Assembly: GCA_963798275.1 (NCBI GenBank)
Contig: CAWCTB010000042.1
Coordinates: forward strand, 1 to 64,000
Reading direction: 5' to 3'
DNA: 64,000 nucleotides
Origin: CAWCTB01 sp963798275
GTDB taxonomy: Bacteria; Acidobacteriota; Terriglobia; Terriglobales; Acidobacteriaceae
The number at the start of each line of letters is the position of its first letter. Positions within the stretch are counted from its first letter, which is position 1. The notes under the pieces were generated by a model. It made no database searches, had not been told where the DNA came from, and saw only the letters and a program-made list of their open reading frames with translations. Below, piece after piece: positions 41,806 through 53,593 of this stretch. Both the position numbers and the translations under genes were made by a program.

Positions 41806-42292
41806 AGGGGGAGTTCTCTTTCGTCTGCGCGACGATGCAGTCATTCTAACGGGTAGCGCAACACGCCTGGGCACGCTTATCGGAGCCCGTCTTTTCGCCG
41901 GAAGCCTGGACGAATAATCGTGCTTAGGACTAGCGCGAGGAAGCATTGGCTTTCCGGGAAAGGTCTGACGCAACGTTCCCCAGCCAGGGTGAGCATTTAG
42001 GTGGTTATCAGAGATAAACAGTAAGTGCCATGTCAATGGGGCACGTGAGTGCCGATCCCCTGCTTTTCGCTAGCAGCAGCGAAAAAGGTGGCGCAACTAC
42101 CGCCTTTGGGGGATAATCGCACCTGCACGTTGTCCTCCCCTGCGGCCCAGTACCCAGTATAGGATTGACAGATTTAGAAAACTGACACGATAGTATTCGC
42201 GGCGCTCTATGTGTGTCGAAGCGGTCGACTTCGACAGGGGCGTACTGAACAACCGATTTGTTCTTGCTTTGCCAACCTTAGTGAGGAGACGA
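41806..42292. other. Divergent intergenic region (ackA / PEP-CTERM gene)
   Basis: These 487 bases hold the divergent promoters. I find no coding frame with conserved features and no convincing regulatory palindrome. Confidence 0.4.
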
Positions 42293-42983
42293 ATGAAAAT
42301 CTTTACCTTTAGTATTCTGTGCCTGGCTCTTTGTGCGGTTCCGGCGCTTGCGGACGTTGTAGTGGGAAATCCCCCTGATCAAGGCACCGGCAACTGCTTC
42401 CCTTGGGGATGCGCCTACTCCGGTGAGTATCAGCAGGTGTACAACCAGGGACAATTCAGTGGGCCGATCACCATCACCAACCTTGAGTTCTACAACACGC
42501 AGGTGGACTTCGGCGCCACCACCACGAACACTGGTAACTTCGCCATTTCGTTGTCCACGACGGCGGCTGACTGGAACACACTGTCCGGTACCTTCGCCAA
42601 CAACATTGGCGCAAATAACACATTGGTATTCAGCGGAAGCATTTTCCAGGCATGGGCCTTCGGAGACGTACTGCACATCACTCTGAGCACACCCTTCACC
42701 TACAACCCGGCAGATGGAAACCTGCTGATGGACGTGGTTGTGACGGGCTCCGGCGATGCCAATGGCCCCATTTACTTCGATACCAACGGCTACGACAACG
42801 GCAACTTTGACGGGAACACGTATCTCGGCCGTGTGTATACCTGGCGGTAACGTTAACAACGGCTACGGCCTGGTCACTGGATTTTCGACCGGGTCGGCGG
42901 TTCCTGAGCCGTCCAGCCTGTTGCTGCTCGGGACTGGACTGCTAGGGGCGGTTGGCGTCATCCGTCGCAAGATCAATCTGTAG
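42293..42983 (+). CDS. PEP-CTERM sorting-domain protein, frameshifted
   Basis: A secreted protein of about 229 aa. Signal peptide MKIFTFSILCLALCAVPALA, then a mature domain rich in Asn, Thr and aromatic residues, probably beta-structured. The C-terminal sorting tail is VPEPSSLLLLGTGLLGAVGV with a basic end RRKINL. Exosortase would cleave it and anchor or release the protein at the cell surface, in species with exopolysaccharide. The frame breaks near 42842 (ACCTGGCGG); removing the T joins GRVYT to GGNVNNGYGLVTGF. GTGAGGAG precedes the ATG at 42293. Confidence 0.85.
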
Positions 42984-43008
42984 TCCGATTTATATTTTTG
43001 GGTCTACC

Positions 43009-43034
43009 AAGCCGGGGAATGTTCCCCGGCTTTT
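43009..43034 (+). terminator. Intrinsic terminator after the PEP-CTERM gene
   Basis: GCCGGGG and CCCCGGC (extendable by AA/TT) form a GC-rich stem around a short loop, followed by TTTT. It lies 26 bases beyond the stop codon at 42983. Confidence 0.75.
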
Positions 43035-43059
43035 CTGCTGCTCGTTAAATCGAGTCTTA

Positions 43060-46000
43060 CTATGGTTTGCAGCCTGCGCTGCCGATTCCAGCGACGGCCG
43101 CAAGCGGCGCAAGTTTATTGGCGGCGAGGAAGGCGTTGAACGTGGCCACGATCCTTTTCGTTTAACTGCCGCCAGTTCGCGAGGTCCTTGTCGAGTGCAT
43201 CGCAACTTTGTTGTACTGCCACTCCAAGCGGAGTTGGCCGGACGCATGTCGGCGCTCTCCACGCTGAAGATGAGCCGGGTCAGGTCGCGGTTCACCGGTC
43301 CAAAGCCGGGAGCGCTTCTGGTTCCCTTGTCGATAGCGTCGATCTTCTTTTCGAAAGCGGCGAGCGCATCTTTGGCTTTCTTCGAGTTGGAATGACTCAG
43401 CGCATCTTTCCGCTCGGCGAAAATCTTTCGCAACCCGGCGACCTGGTAGTAAGCCTCGTAACTGGACTTCATCCCCCGAGTGATCTGCTGAGCGAGTTCG
43501 AGTTGTTCCGCCAGATCGGCTTGCGAAGCGTGAACCCGAGGATCAAGTTCCACGGTGAGCGGCTGCCGCAAGGCGTGATCGCCCACGCGCAGCTCGGCGG
43601 TGTACTTGCCGGGCAAGACCAGCGGTCCACGTGGCTGTTGCCGCGGCGTTAGGCCCGGCACAGCGTGATCGGCCAGGGTGTATTCCGTGTACTCCAGCAG
43701 TTTGCCGTAGTAGCCGTAGGGCAGCGAAAGCGGCGGCGAATAGCGCAGGTTCCACACAAACCGATTGACCCCCGCAGCTTTAGGCAAAGTTTCTTCGGGA
43801 GCAAACCAGTAGCTCGGAACGTTGGCTGGAAGGTAGTCGGACCGGCTTGGCATGGCTGGAGAATCTCGCCACCTCAGCACCCTTCTCATCATAGATCGTC
43901 AGCGTCATCTCGCCGGTTGGCGGCGTCTTCAGGTAGTAGTCGAGGATCGCTCCGTCGGGCGGGTTCTGACCCGCAGGAGTCTCGATAGGGTACGGCGTGT
44001 CCTGATAGTTCTCCCATCGCCAGCGCAAGGCGGTTTCAGGAGCGAACAGGTGCGCATCAGCGGCGGTGATCTGCGGATTGATCTCGCGCAGCGCGGCGAT
44101 ATCGTCAAGGATCCACAGGCTGCGTCCGAAGGTCGAGATCACCAGGTCGTTGTCGTGCACCTGGAGATCGGTGATGGGAGTCGCGGGAAGATTCAGCGAA
44201 AACGGTTGCCAATGGTCTCCGTCGTCCCACGAGATGTACACGCTGGTATCGGTGCCAGCGTAGAGCAGCCCTTTACGCTTTGGGTCTTCGCGCACTACGC
44301 GAACCATTTCGGTTTCCGGAAATCCGTTGACGATCGTCTGCCACGTCTGCCCATAGTCATGGGTGCGAACGACATAGGGAGGAGTGGACTCGCGTGTCGC
44401 GCCCACCGTCACGTAAGCAGTGGCCGGGTCGTGATGCGACGCTTCGACGTAGATGATCTGGGTGGGCGCAGCCAATCCCGGCGGCGAGACCTCCTTCCAG
44501 GTCGCTCCGCCGTCGCGGGTGAGTTGAACCAGCCGGTTGCTGGTGCCAGCCCAGAGCAAACCGGCTTGCACGGTTGACGGTGACAGCGCGGTGATAGCCG
44601 GGGGACGCGGCTTGTCGGGATCGGGCTTTTCCGGTTCCTCCTTCTCCCCATAGCCGGTAAGGTCGGGACTGATCTCCTGCCACCTCTGTCCCCCGTCGAC
44701 GGTCTTCAACACGTACTGCATGCCCAAGTACAACGTGGACGCATCCTGGGGCGAGAAGACCAGGGGCGGCATTTGCGCGGCGCGATATTTCTTGCCCCGC
44801 TCAAAGACCACTGCGATCTGCCCGTTCGATTTGTCGTAGCGAACCACCGAGCCGTACCAACCCCCGCTGTAAACGTAGTTAGCATGCGCCGGATCGGGCG
44901 TGATGAAGGCATACTCGAAGCCGCCGATGGAGTACCAGTCCTGCAGAAGAATCTCGCCATAATCGCTGCGGCTGAGCACCGCGGCGGTGCCGCTGTCCTG
45001 CTGCGCCCCGTAGACGCGATAGGGGAAAGCGTAGTCGGTCGAGACGTGATAGAACTGCCCGGTCGGCTGGTTGTACCAGGAACTCCAGGTCTTGCCGGCG
45101 TCAACGCTGACGATCGCTCCCTGGTCCACCCCGAAAATCATGCGCGCCGAATTGTGGGGATCGATCCAGGCAACGTGGAAGTCGTCGCCGCTGGGAGCTC
45201 CGGCGAAAGCTTCGAAGCTCTTGCCGCCGTCGGTGGAGCGATACATCGAGGTCTGTGCGACGTAGAGCACGTCGGGATTCTGGGTATCGACAAAGATGCG
45301 GCTGAAGTACTCGCTGCCCAGGATCCGCGGGTCTTTGGTGGACTGCTGCCAATTCGCGCCGCCATCGTCCGAGCGAAAGAATCCCTGCTCGAGGATGGCG
45401 TACAAGCGGCGGCCGCCGGTTCCTGGGGCGACGGCGATTCCCAGCCGGCCGCGTGCCTTCTCCGGAAGGCCCTTGCTTGCCAAGGGACTCCAGGTCGAGC
45501 CTTCATCGACCGACTTCACAATGTCGGACGTGGCCGCAATCGCATTGTCGCCCGAGCCGGATGCAGGATAATAGAGCACGGCGTACAGGGTGCGAGGGTC
45601 GGCGGGATCGGAGCACATGTCGACCACGCCGATGGAGTCGTCAGCGGCGAAAACTTGGACCCAGGTCTTGCCGCCATCTACCGTCTTGAAGATTCCCCGG
45701 TTCGCGGTTTTGGCGGTTGCCGGAAGCGGCCGCCAAAGCAGCCCGACTCCCAGCGAGTTTCCGCCCACCACGATGACATCCGGATTCTTGGGATCGACCA
45801 TGATCGCCTGGATAAACGGCACGTCCCGTAGTCCGATGTGGTTCCAGGTGGCGCCCGCGTCCGCCGAACGGTAGAGACCGGTTCCCCGCATCTGTTCTCC
45901 AGTTCCGGCATAGAGAATGTTTGAATCGGAGGGCGCCACCGCCAGGGCGCCGATGGAGGCGACGCGCTCTCCGTCGAAAATCGGTCGCCAGACCTGCCCA

Positions 46001-46230
46001 CCGTCAGTGGTCTTCCAGACTCCACCGCCGGGAGTGCCGAAGTAGTAGGTGTTTGGGTCAGAAGCGCCGGCGACCGCGGTCACCCGGCCGGCTCGAAATG
46101 GGCCCATGAGCCGCCACTGCAGTCCGGCGAACAGCTTGCTGTCGCCTTGCTCCTGACCCGCGAGGTTGAGCGGCAACACAACCAGGGCTGCGACGAACAG
46201 GAGGATGAACCGGAGAAATGTCCGTGCCAA
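43060..46230 (-). CDS. Secreted BNR/sortilin-type beta-propeller protein, frameshifted
   Basis: About 1,056 aa. A signal peptide (FILLFVAALVVLPLNLAGQ) leads into repeated Asp-box blades such as GGVWKTTDGGQVW, GIFKTVDGGKTWVQV and YRSTDGGKSFEAF, the VPS10/sortilin or BNR-like beta-propeller. The C-terminal region after about residue 760 is a family-specific extension. Function is unknown; such proteins are common in Acidobacteriota and bind or process extracellular polymers. Three one-base insertions break the tail: 43838-43842 (restoring DYLPANVPSYWFAPEE), 43219-43220 (restoring WSAVQQSCDALDKDL) and about 43149 (restoring DLATFNAFLAANKL). The start (TTG 46230) is uncertain. Confidence 0.8.
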
Positions 46231-46660
46231 ATTGTCTTCACTGTGGATACCTGTTTTCCGATGAATCTCTGAGTGTCTTCGACGACGTCCGCTCGAGCGG
46301 ACGACCCACAAGCTACCATAGTGAGCTGCGTCGCGCAGGTTTTCCTCCGGCAGACACACGCCAGGTCAGATGGATTCGTGGTGATCGCGAGCGGGTAAAC
46401 GAACGTCAGCTCACATGCTCGTTCTGCGACAGCGGGTACTGTCCGCCTCGACCGCGTTGCTAAGGCAGAAGAATAGTTCGATTACGACACAATATTCGCG
46501 GCACTCCTTAGCCAGCCTGCGCGATACTATTTCATGGCATATGGTTCGGAGGCCCCGCATTTGCGGGAGGTCGTCGCCCTTCTTCTCTGCGCTTCATGGC
46601 TGAGAATAGAGGAGGGTGCCGGACCACCAGCCAGCCGTTACCCTGAAACGAGTTTACGAA
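46231..46660. other. Divergent intergenic region (BNR protein / FtsX-type permease)
   Basis: Both flanking starts are uncertain (in-frame GTG at 46359 and 46616), so parts may be coding. I see no other gene or regulatory structure. Confidence 0.35.
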
Positions 46661-47843
46661 ATGCAGTGGGAAGAAGGGATTCGATTCGCCTGGTGGGCGC
46701 TCAGCATTGAGAAGGTGAAGGCGGTTCTCACCATGCTGGGAATCACCATCGGCAGCGCGGCCATCGTGCTGGTGGTGACCATCGCCTCCACCGGCCGCTT
46801 GTACGTCATGTCGCTGATCGAGGGAATTGGATCCAACCTTGTCTATGTGACGTTGGACCGTTCCGGAGTGACCCTGCCCCAGGACGAGCTGACGATTGAG
46901 GACTTGGCGGCGATTCAGCAGTTGCCCCGCACTACGGCGGCAGCGGGTATGTTCGACATGCCGGTGGAAATTCGCCTGCCCCAAAGGACGGTGCACTCCA
47001 AGATTGTGGGGGTCACGGAACAGTTCCAGCAAATCAGAAAACTTCGCGTCCTGGCGGGCAGATACTTCGACAGTCAGGATTACATTTCGCACGATCACGT
47101 CTGCCTGGTAACGAAGCCATTAGCGGAGAGTCTGTACGGCGACCTGGATCCGGTTGGCAATACTCTGCGATTCAACGAGTTCCGCTGCACCGTAATTGGC
47201 ATGTTCGAGGAAGGCGTGCCCACCTTCGGGCGAGCCGAGATTCAGGACAGGACCATCGTCCTGCCTTACCCGCTGGTGTACGGGCTCACCGGCGAGCGCT
47301 TCTTGCAGGTGATCTATGCCCAGGCCGATAGCGCTTCGGGGGTACAGGAACTAACGGACGATATGCGCCAGACACTTCGGAACCGGCATCGTCCCGAAGC
47401 GAAATACTCGGTCGAGAATCTGGCCGGGCTGCTGGTAACGGCGAATAACGTCTCACTTGCCCTGACCGCAACTCTGTTTAGCCTGGCAGTCTTGACGTTG
47501 GTCGTTGCCGGTTCCGGCATCATGAACATCATGCTGGTCAATGTGGCGGAGCGAACGCGCGAGATCGGCGTACGACTGGCCGTGGGCGCAAGGCCGGCAG
47601 AAATACGCTTCCAATTCCTGATGGAAGCGGTGTTCATCAGCTTCACGGGTTCCGCTCGCAGGAGTGCTGCTGGCCATCGGCATCATCTGGTCGGCGGCTC
47701 GGCTGCACGAGGCGGTCTCCGTCTCCTGGATGGGTGTGATCCTCGCGCTGTTCGTTTCCACCGGAATCGGAGTGCTGTTCGGCTACCGTCCGGCAAGCGA
47801 GGCCGCCAAACTGCACCCCGTGGACGCACTTCGCTCGGCCTGA
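46661..47843 (+). CDS. MacB/FtsX-type ABC transporter permease, frameshifted near the end
   Basis: About 393 aa. N-terminal transmembrane segment (KVKAVLTMLGITIGSAAIVL), a MacB_PCD periplasmic domain (about residues 50-240), then the FtsX domain with three more segments (VLTLVVAGSGIMNIMLVNVA and TREIGVRLAVGARPAEIRFQ). Such permeases partner with a LolD/MacB-type ATPase to export peptides, drugs or lipoproteins, but no ATPase gene adjoins it. One extra base near 47654 shifts the frame; removing it restores LAGVLLAIGIIWSAARLHEA through ALRSA. GTG at 46616 is an alternative start. Confidence 0.82.
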
Positions 47844-47866
47844 TCTCCGTCAGCGGTTTCACCAGA

Positions 47867-48020
47867 AGCTATCTCACAAACCAGTTTTGATGGGGCATGA
47901 ATCAGTTTTGAAAGGGCACAGCTTCAGCTGTGCCGTAAACATCGGCTTGGACCCGGGCTTTAGCCCCTGCGGGAATTCGTTCTTAGCTGTCCAGCTATGC
48001 ATGAGATGGAAGATGGGCTC
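47867..48020. repeat. Dispersed hairpin repeat, copy C
   Basis: The same elements as copy B occur in the same order: AGCTATCTCA at the left edge, GTTTTGAAAGGGCACAGCTT with its perfect stem, GGGCTTTAGCCCC, then ATGAGAT near the right edge and a CTCTAG end. A short internal duplication of the CAGTTTTGA segment is present at the left. It lies between convergent genes. Confidence 0.7.
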
Positions 48021-48023
48021 TAG

Positions 48024-50250
48024 CTACTGCTGCGGTTTCTCTTCCTGCTTTGGCATCGATTCCGACTTCACTGCAGTTTCCTCCGCCGGCATGTTGTACT
48101 CCGGCTTCGATGCGCCCATCAGCCATTTGTCGAACCAGCCCACGATATGGTCGAGCCGCTCGACCCGGTGCCAGGGCTGGCCGGAGCGCGACAGTTCATG
48201 CGATTCGCCGGGGAAGCGCACCATCACGGTCGGCTTGTGCAGGTACTTCAGGGCGCGGAACATCTGCTCCCCGCCGCTCTCCGGAGGGGTGCGCCAGTCC
48301 ACATCGCCGAGGATAAACATCATCGGCGTGTCGACCTGCTTGATGTAGGTGATGGGTGAGCGGTTGACGTAATCCTGGAAGTCGTCGAACGGTGGCGCCT
48401 TGAACCAGTTCGGCTGGAAGAGGGTGAAGTCCGCGGTATACCACCACGAAACCCAGTCGGCGATATCGCGCTGCGACACCGCGGCATGGAAGCGATGGGT
48501 GTGTCCGACCGTCCAGTCGGTTAGCAACCCGCCGCCGCTCCCGCCGGTCACGCCCAGCTTGTTGGCATCGATGTAGCCGCGCTTCAGCATTTCATCGACG
48601 CCCATCATCAGGTCCTTGTAGTCGTCACCGGGATACTTGTACTGAATGATGTTGCCGAACTCCTGCCCATAGCTGGTGCTGCCACGCGGGTTGGGATACA
48701 ACACGACATAGCCCTTGGCCGCCATCCACTGAAATTCGTGATCGAAAACCCAGCCGTAGGCGGCATGCGGCCCGCCGTGAATATTCAGGATCAGCGGATA
48801 TTTTTTCGTCGCATCAAAATCCGGCGGCTTCTGTATCCAGGCCTGAATGCGCTTGCCGTCGAAGCTGGTGTACCAGATCTCTTCCGGCTCGGTCAGATTC
48901 AGCTCCGAGAACAAGGTTCCGTTGAGGTTGGTGATCTGCCGCTGCGAGCCGTTCTGGTTCAGCACGAAAAGCTCGTCGATCATGGTGGGCGTCGAGACGT
49001 TCATCACCACGACCTTGCCGTCGTTGGAAGCTGCAAACTGCTCCACCGCCTGGTCGCCGCGCGAAAGCTCCTGCACCTTCCCACTGGCTGCATCAACTGA
49101 GACCAGGATCGTTCTCCCCTGCTTGCCCACTACATCGATCAGGTGCGAGCCATCTCGGCTCCACACCGGAGCAACGCGGCCCGCAGCTCGAGGCGCGCTG
49201 TTGTCTCCGAACACTCCGCTGTTCACGTCATAGTCGTAGTCCGCAGTGAGGTCTTTCGGCGCCGCTCCCGGCTGCAGATCGAGCACCCACAAGTCCGGCT
49301 GGGAATACGATCGCACTGGCTGCTCCACCGCACCGATGAAGGCGATGCGTTTTCCATCCGGTGAAAGCGTCATGCCGCTGAGGCCGCCAAGCAGGCCGCC
49401 CAACTTGACTTTGGCCAGCAACTCGACCGCACCGCCGGTGGCCGGCACCGACATGACGTCGCTGACCGGCAGTTCGTAGTACGGCTCGATAATGCGATTG
49501 CTGCTGAAGATGATCTTGCTGCCATCCGGCGTGAACGTTGGACTGTTTTCCGCGAAGTCGCCCTGGGTGAGCTGCTTCGGCACGACCTTGGCTTCGCCGG
49601 ATACAGGCACGTCGATGATCCAGATGTGCTGGTGGTGTTTGGGATCGAGAAAGCCGGCGCCATTAAAGCGATAGACCGCGCGGGTGATGACCTTCACGTC
49701 GCTCTCGTGCTCGCCTTCCCCGCCTGCGTTTTTCTGCTGCTTCTTTGCCAGGTCATCGGCGTTGGCATCGCAGAGAAAGGCGATTCGTTTGCTGTCTGGG
49801 GACCACTCGAGCTGTGACACCGGGCGCGGCAGGTCGGTGATCGTCCATGCCTCGCCCCCTGCCAGCGAAAGCAGGGCAACCTGCGACGCCGGAGGCTTGC
49901 CGTCTTTGGGCGGCTCGCCGCTGCCGCGCACGAATGCGATCGACTTGCCATCCGGCGACCACCGCGGATCGGAATCGTGCTTGCCGTTGGTCAATCGCTG
50001 GGGAGCGCTGCTGCCGTCGGTCGCAACCGTCCACAACGATGTGTCGTAGCTTTCCTTCTTCTCGTTGACCGTCACCCGAACGAAGACCACGCGCGATCCG
50101 TCGGGCGAGACCTGCGGGTCGCCGATCCATTGGAAGCGGAACAAATCCTGGTCCGTGATCGAGCGCTTGGCCGGCGTCGGCGGGCGCTTGCGCGGCAGAG
50201 TACATTACCGCAACGAAGAGGAGCAGAGCGGAGAAGTGGAGTCGTCGCAC
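48024..50250 (-). CDS. Secreted S9-family (acylaminoacyl/prolyl oligopeptidase) peptidase, frameshifted near the start
   Basis: About 741 aa. Signal peptide HFSALLLFVAVMYSAAQA. The N-terminal seven-bladed WD40-like propeller shows TolB-type repeats such as DPRWSPDGKSIAF and LEWSPDSKRIAFLC. The C-terminal alpha/beta-hydrolase has nucleophile Ser in VTGGSGGGLLTDW, Asp in LGDVDWRTPP and His in PGESHELSRSG. It cleaves short peptides, probably in the periplasm. The signal peptide is in a different frame; removing one base near 50169-50173 joins PADAG to AKRSITDQDLFRFQWIGDP. GTG at 50250 follows GAGG. Confidence 0.9.
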
Positions 50251-50444
50251 GAGACAGCAACCTCGAAGAGAGAGTGGAGCGTCCTTTATAGCTGCCGGGT
50301 GAACACTTGTCGAGCTTGCGACCTGCGCCTGCTGGAGCGGCGTGCGCCCCGAGCCGGGAGCATGGCGATGTGCGCTTCCGTCCGCTTGCGGAGCGCAAGA
50401 CGGCCCCTCACCAACTTCGCTACACTAGAGCCAAGCGAGGATTC

Positions 50445-50771
50445 ATGCCAGTTACCCAGGAAGAAGTGATTTCAGCCCTGAAAGAATGCTACGACCCGGA
50501 GATTCCCGTAAACATTGTGGACCTCGGGCTGATTTACGAAGTAAAGGTGAAGCCGACAGAGGTCGCCAACCTGCAGGGCGACGATGTCGAAGTGGAGATG
50601 ACGCTGACGGCGCAAGGATGCCCGTCACATGGCTACATCAGCGACCAGGTGAAGCAGCGCATCCTGCGCATGCCGGGCGTAGCCAATGCGACGGTGAACA
50701 TCGTGTGGTATCCGCAATGGACGCCGGAGCGGCTGAGCCAAGACGCACGGAAACAGTTGGGGATTGAGTAG
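50445..50771 (+). CDS. DUF59/MIP18-family metal-sulfur cluster assembly protein (SufT/PaaD-like)
   Basis: A 108-aa single domain. YDPEIPVNIVDLGLIYEV and MTLTAQGCPSHGYISDQVKQ are the DUF59 signatures; the Cys in QGCPS is the conserved residue implicated in Fe-S cluster maturation. The family helps deliver Fe-S clusters to client proteins. The ATG at 50445 is supported by GCGAGGATTC and by the conserved N-terminus (VTQEEVISALKECYDPEIP). It stands alone, without suf genes. Confidence 0.88.
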   Translation: MPVTQEEVISALKECYDPEIPVNIVDLGLIYEVKVKPTEVANLQGDDVEVEMTLTAQGCPSHGYISDQVKQRILRMPGVANATVNIVWYPQWTPERLSQDARKQLGIE

Positions 50772-50862
50772 CCATTCGAGCAGGGATGGATCGGGCGCGG
50801 CGGGAGCTGCGCCTTTTTTCTATTGGAGCCTCGCCAGCGAGGGCCCACTCCACTGAGCGCTT

Positions 50863-51153
50863 CTAGTCGCCGTACTGGGCTCGCATGCCGCGCCATGCGC
50901 TGACGCTGCGGCGTTCCGCCTCCTCCGCGAAATTCTCCCCTAGCTTTTGCAAGGTGCCGAAAATCTGCATTCCCTTTTGCAGGTAGTCCGGAGCGTTTTC
51001 CAGGATGGCTTCAAATTTCTCAGGATATTCGCTCGCGAGGACGGTGAGACCTGCGGCAGCGAATGCCATGCCGGGGCCGCGACGTCCGGCGACGATAAGG
51101 ACTGCACCCGCACCCAGCGAGCCAATAACCAGAGCTTTTTCCCAATTCTGCAT
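50863..51153 (-). CDS. Small conserved-type membrane-associated protein of unknown function
   Basis: A 96-aa protein. MQNWEKALVIGSLGAGAVLI followed by a short AAGLTVLASEYPEKFE region gives one or two hydrophobic segments near the N-terminus. The remainder is amphipathic and charged (ENAPDYLQKGMQIFGTLQKL). GAGGGAAAC precedes the ATG at 51153. I cannot name a family. It is convergent with the DUF59 gene. Confidence 0.6.
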   Translation of the reverse strand: MQNWEKALVIGSLGAGAVLIVAGRRGPGMAFAAAGLTVLASEYPEKFEAILENAPDYLQKGMQIFGTLQKLGENFAEEAERRSVSAWRGMRAQYGD

Positions 51154-51739
51154 GTTTCCCTCAACCTGGATGACCGCAGCCAGGCCACGAAGTATTTTTG
51201 AGCCACAGGGATACTCTTTGCAGTTGTATGCGGTCGCCGCGGAATGCGCAACCCCCGGGACAGGGCCGCCCACCGCGCCGACCGCGCGTGGGCTGCGCAG
51301 ACAAAGCGAACTCTCACGGCGGTGGGGCTCGACGGCTTTCGTCCGCGAGCCAGCTGCGCTGTAATGGCTTCAACGTGAAGAAAGTGTGACAGAGTGTTTT
51401 CAGAGAGCAGTTAACTTAGCGGTATAGCTGTCAAGCTTGGATCGCCTCACAAGTCAGCCGCCCGCTATCGCGTGAGGGAAATACTACTACGACCTATCTT
51501 GGGAATCTATGCCACTTGGTATACACCTGCTCCCATCTGCTTTATGAACCAGGAATGAAAAACCAGTCCTCCGTTTATTGTCAGGAAAAGCTGCGAAAGT
51601 AATGCCTGTTTTCAGCTAAGAAGTGATCCGGCCTTGTAGTACTGTTCCAATACTCTTCGGCCAGCGCTGTCCGATACTGGATCGGCCCCAACGTTAACCA
51701 ACCGAACCTAACCAGACCATTGTGCGAAAGGATAGACCC
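51154..51739. other. Intergenic region upstream of the HAF-repeat protein
   Basis: A spacer of 586 bases with no supported gene. The right half is AT-richer and must carry the promoter of the gene at 51740. I see no convincing -24/-12 or palindromic site. Confidence 0.4.
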
Positions 51740-52778
51740 ATGAGACTGATTGCCACGAGCGCCCAAGTTCCGCGTGCTCTTTCCGAGTCGAAGCCTGGAA
51801 TGAGCATCACGCATCGATTGGTTATCATGCTGGGCATAGCCTTGCTAGTGAGTGTGACGCCGGTTGCGTTGCTAGCCAGCCCCGCCTATAGCTTCCAATC
51901 CGTGGCCAACCCAAACGACCCGGCGTTTACCCAGTTGTTGGGGATTAATAACACTGGAACCATCGCAGGTTATTGGGGCGATGGAAGCGTAATTCCGAAC
52001 AACGGATTCACCCTGGTTTTGCCCAACAACTTCACTCCCGAGAACTTCCCCGGTTCGGCGCAGACGCAGGTCGTCGGGATCAACGCCGCCGGCAATACCG
52101 CCGGTTTCTACATCGATAATGCCGGAGCAACCCATGGCTTCACGGATATCGGCAGCGTCTTTAACACGGTCGATAATCCGAACAGCGCTAATTTCACCCA
52201 GCTTCTGGGCATCAACAGCAGCAACGAAACCGCTGGTTACTGGCAGGACAATGCCGGGAATCAGTTTGCGTTCACCGAGATGGGTGGATCCTTCAGTGAT
52301 CTGACATCCCTGCTTGGCAACCCAACCATCGCGCAGGCCACAGGCGTCAACAACGCAGGTGTGGTGGCGGGCTTTTTCATGGATAATGCCGGCATTTTCC
52401 ATGGATTCCTGTTGTCGGGAAACGTGGAGACGGTGCTCGACGTTCCCGGCGCGGTGCTGACCCAGGCTTTTGGTCTGAACAATGCAGGACAAGTTGTAGG
52501 TGACTACATTGACGCTTTCCATGGTCATGCACGGCTTCATCTACAACATCGGCACTGGCACCTTCGCTACGGTCGACGATCCTCTGGGCGCAGGTACGAC
52601 CACCATCAACGGCATCAACGATCTCGGCCAGATTGTCGGGTTCTATGTCGACGGCAACGACAACACCATCGGCTTCGTGGGTACCCCGACTCCGGAACCA
52701 GCCAGTCTGCTCTTGCTGGGCACTGGGCTGCTGGGCATGGTGCCGGTGGTGCGGCGGCGGATCGGCAAACGCGGGTAG
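51740..52778 (+). CDS. HAF-repeat PEP-CTERM protein, frameshifted
   Basis: About 345 aa. After a signal segment (HRLVIMLGIALLVSVTPVAL) come about six repeats built on the pattern LGINNTGTIAGYW, VVGINAAGNTAGFYIDN and LLGINSSNETAGYWQDN, the extracellular HAF-type beta-propeller repeat. The tail TPEPASLLLLGTGLLGMVPV with RRRIGKRG is a PEP-CTERM sorting signal. One extra base near 52517-52520 breaks the frame after GDYIDAF; the other frame resumes with MHGFIYNIGTGTFATVDDP. GAAAGGATAG precedes the ATG at 51740. Probably a surface protein. Confidence 0.85.
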
Positions 52779-52902
52779 AGCCAGATCGTTTTAGCTTGCA
52801 GCTTGTTCGGGTGCGTTTCGCCAACAGCGGTAAGGAGAGGCGGCGCACCCTTCTTGCGTCCAGGCCCTGGATTTGATGGATTGCTGTCCACCCTTGCACG
52901 CC

Positions 52903-52933
52903 AAAATAAAAAAACCGGGCGACTCGCCCGGTT
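52903..52933 (-). terminator. Intrinsic terminator of the PEP-CTERM gene at 52955
   Basis: Read on the minus strand, AACCGGGC and GCCCGGTT form an 8-bp stem around a five-base loop, followed at once by a T-rich tract (complement of the A-run at 52903-52914). It lies 21 bases beyond the stop of the minus-strand gene. Confidence 0.9.
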
Positions 52934-52954
52934 CCAGGACCATCTCGGTAAATG

Positions 52955-53593
52955 CTAAAAGTTCATCTTGCGTCGAACCATTCCGACCGCACCAAGCAAC
53001 CCACTACCTAGCAACACCAGCGTGCCAGGCTCAGGTGTAGCGGAAGTCGTGAACAGGAAGTTGGGTCCGAAGTAGGCTGGCGTGTTGTCGACATGGTTCG
53101 TGGGATCAGCTAGCGCACCGCCGGCAATGTAACTGTTCATCAAAAACGTGATCGCTGGGTCCGTCGCGAAACCGCTGACGCAGCCTACGTTACAGGGAAA
53201 CGTGTTCGGGTCATTTCCATCGATCCATAGTGCCCCGATCTCATAGGTCTGGCCGGCGATCAGGTTGATGGAAGCAGCCGCGTACCGGAACTGATTCACC
53301 AGCGGATCGACTGTGCCAGCTGCCACTGTAGCCATGCCGAGCAGGTTTCCGTTGCTGTCCCAGATTCCTACGTCATGATTCTCGATCAGGCCATCCTGGC
53401 TGCTGTCAAACGCGCCCAGCGCGGTAACGGTGAGGTTCTGATTTGCGGTGAACTCCCAGCCCAGGGTGTATGGTCCATTGGCTAGGTCGAGACCGGTTAG
53501 GTCGTTGAATGTGACGGCCGGTATGGGTGCGGCCAACAGGGGAAGAGCGCTGCACGTGACGGCGAGCAGCGCGACAAGCACAAACTTGCGCAT
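52955..53593 (-). CDS. PEP-CTERM sorting-domain protein
   Basis: A 212-aa secreted protein and the only fully intact PEP-CTERM gene of the cluster. The signal peptide is MRKFVLVALLAVTCSALPLLA. The mature domain has aromatic and Asn/Asp-rich strands with a Cys pair (FPCNVGC). The sorting tail is ATPEPGTLVLLGSGLLGAVG with the basic end VRRKMNF. AAAGGAGC precedes the ATG at 53593. Length and layout resemble the protein at 42293. Function beyond surface display or secretion is unknown. Confidence 0.88.
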   Translation of the reverse strand: MRKFVLVALLAVTCSALPLLAAPIPAVTFNDLTGLDLANGPYTLGWEFTANQNLTVTALGAFDSSQDGLIENHDVGIWDSNGNLLGMATVAAGTVDPLVNQFRYAAASINLIAGQTYEIGALWIDGNDPNTFPCNVGCVSGFATDPAITFLMNSYIAGGALADPTNHVDNTPAYFGPNFLFTTSATPEPGTLVLLGSGLLGAVGMVRRKMNF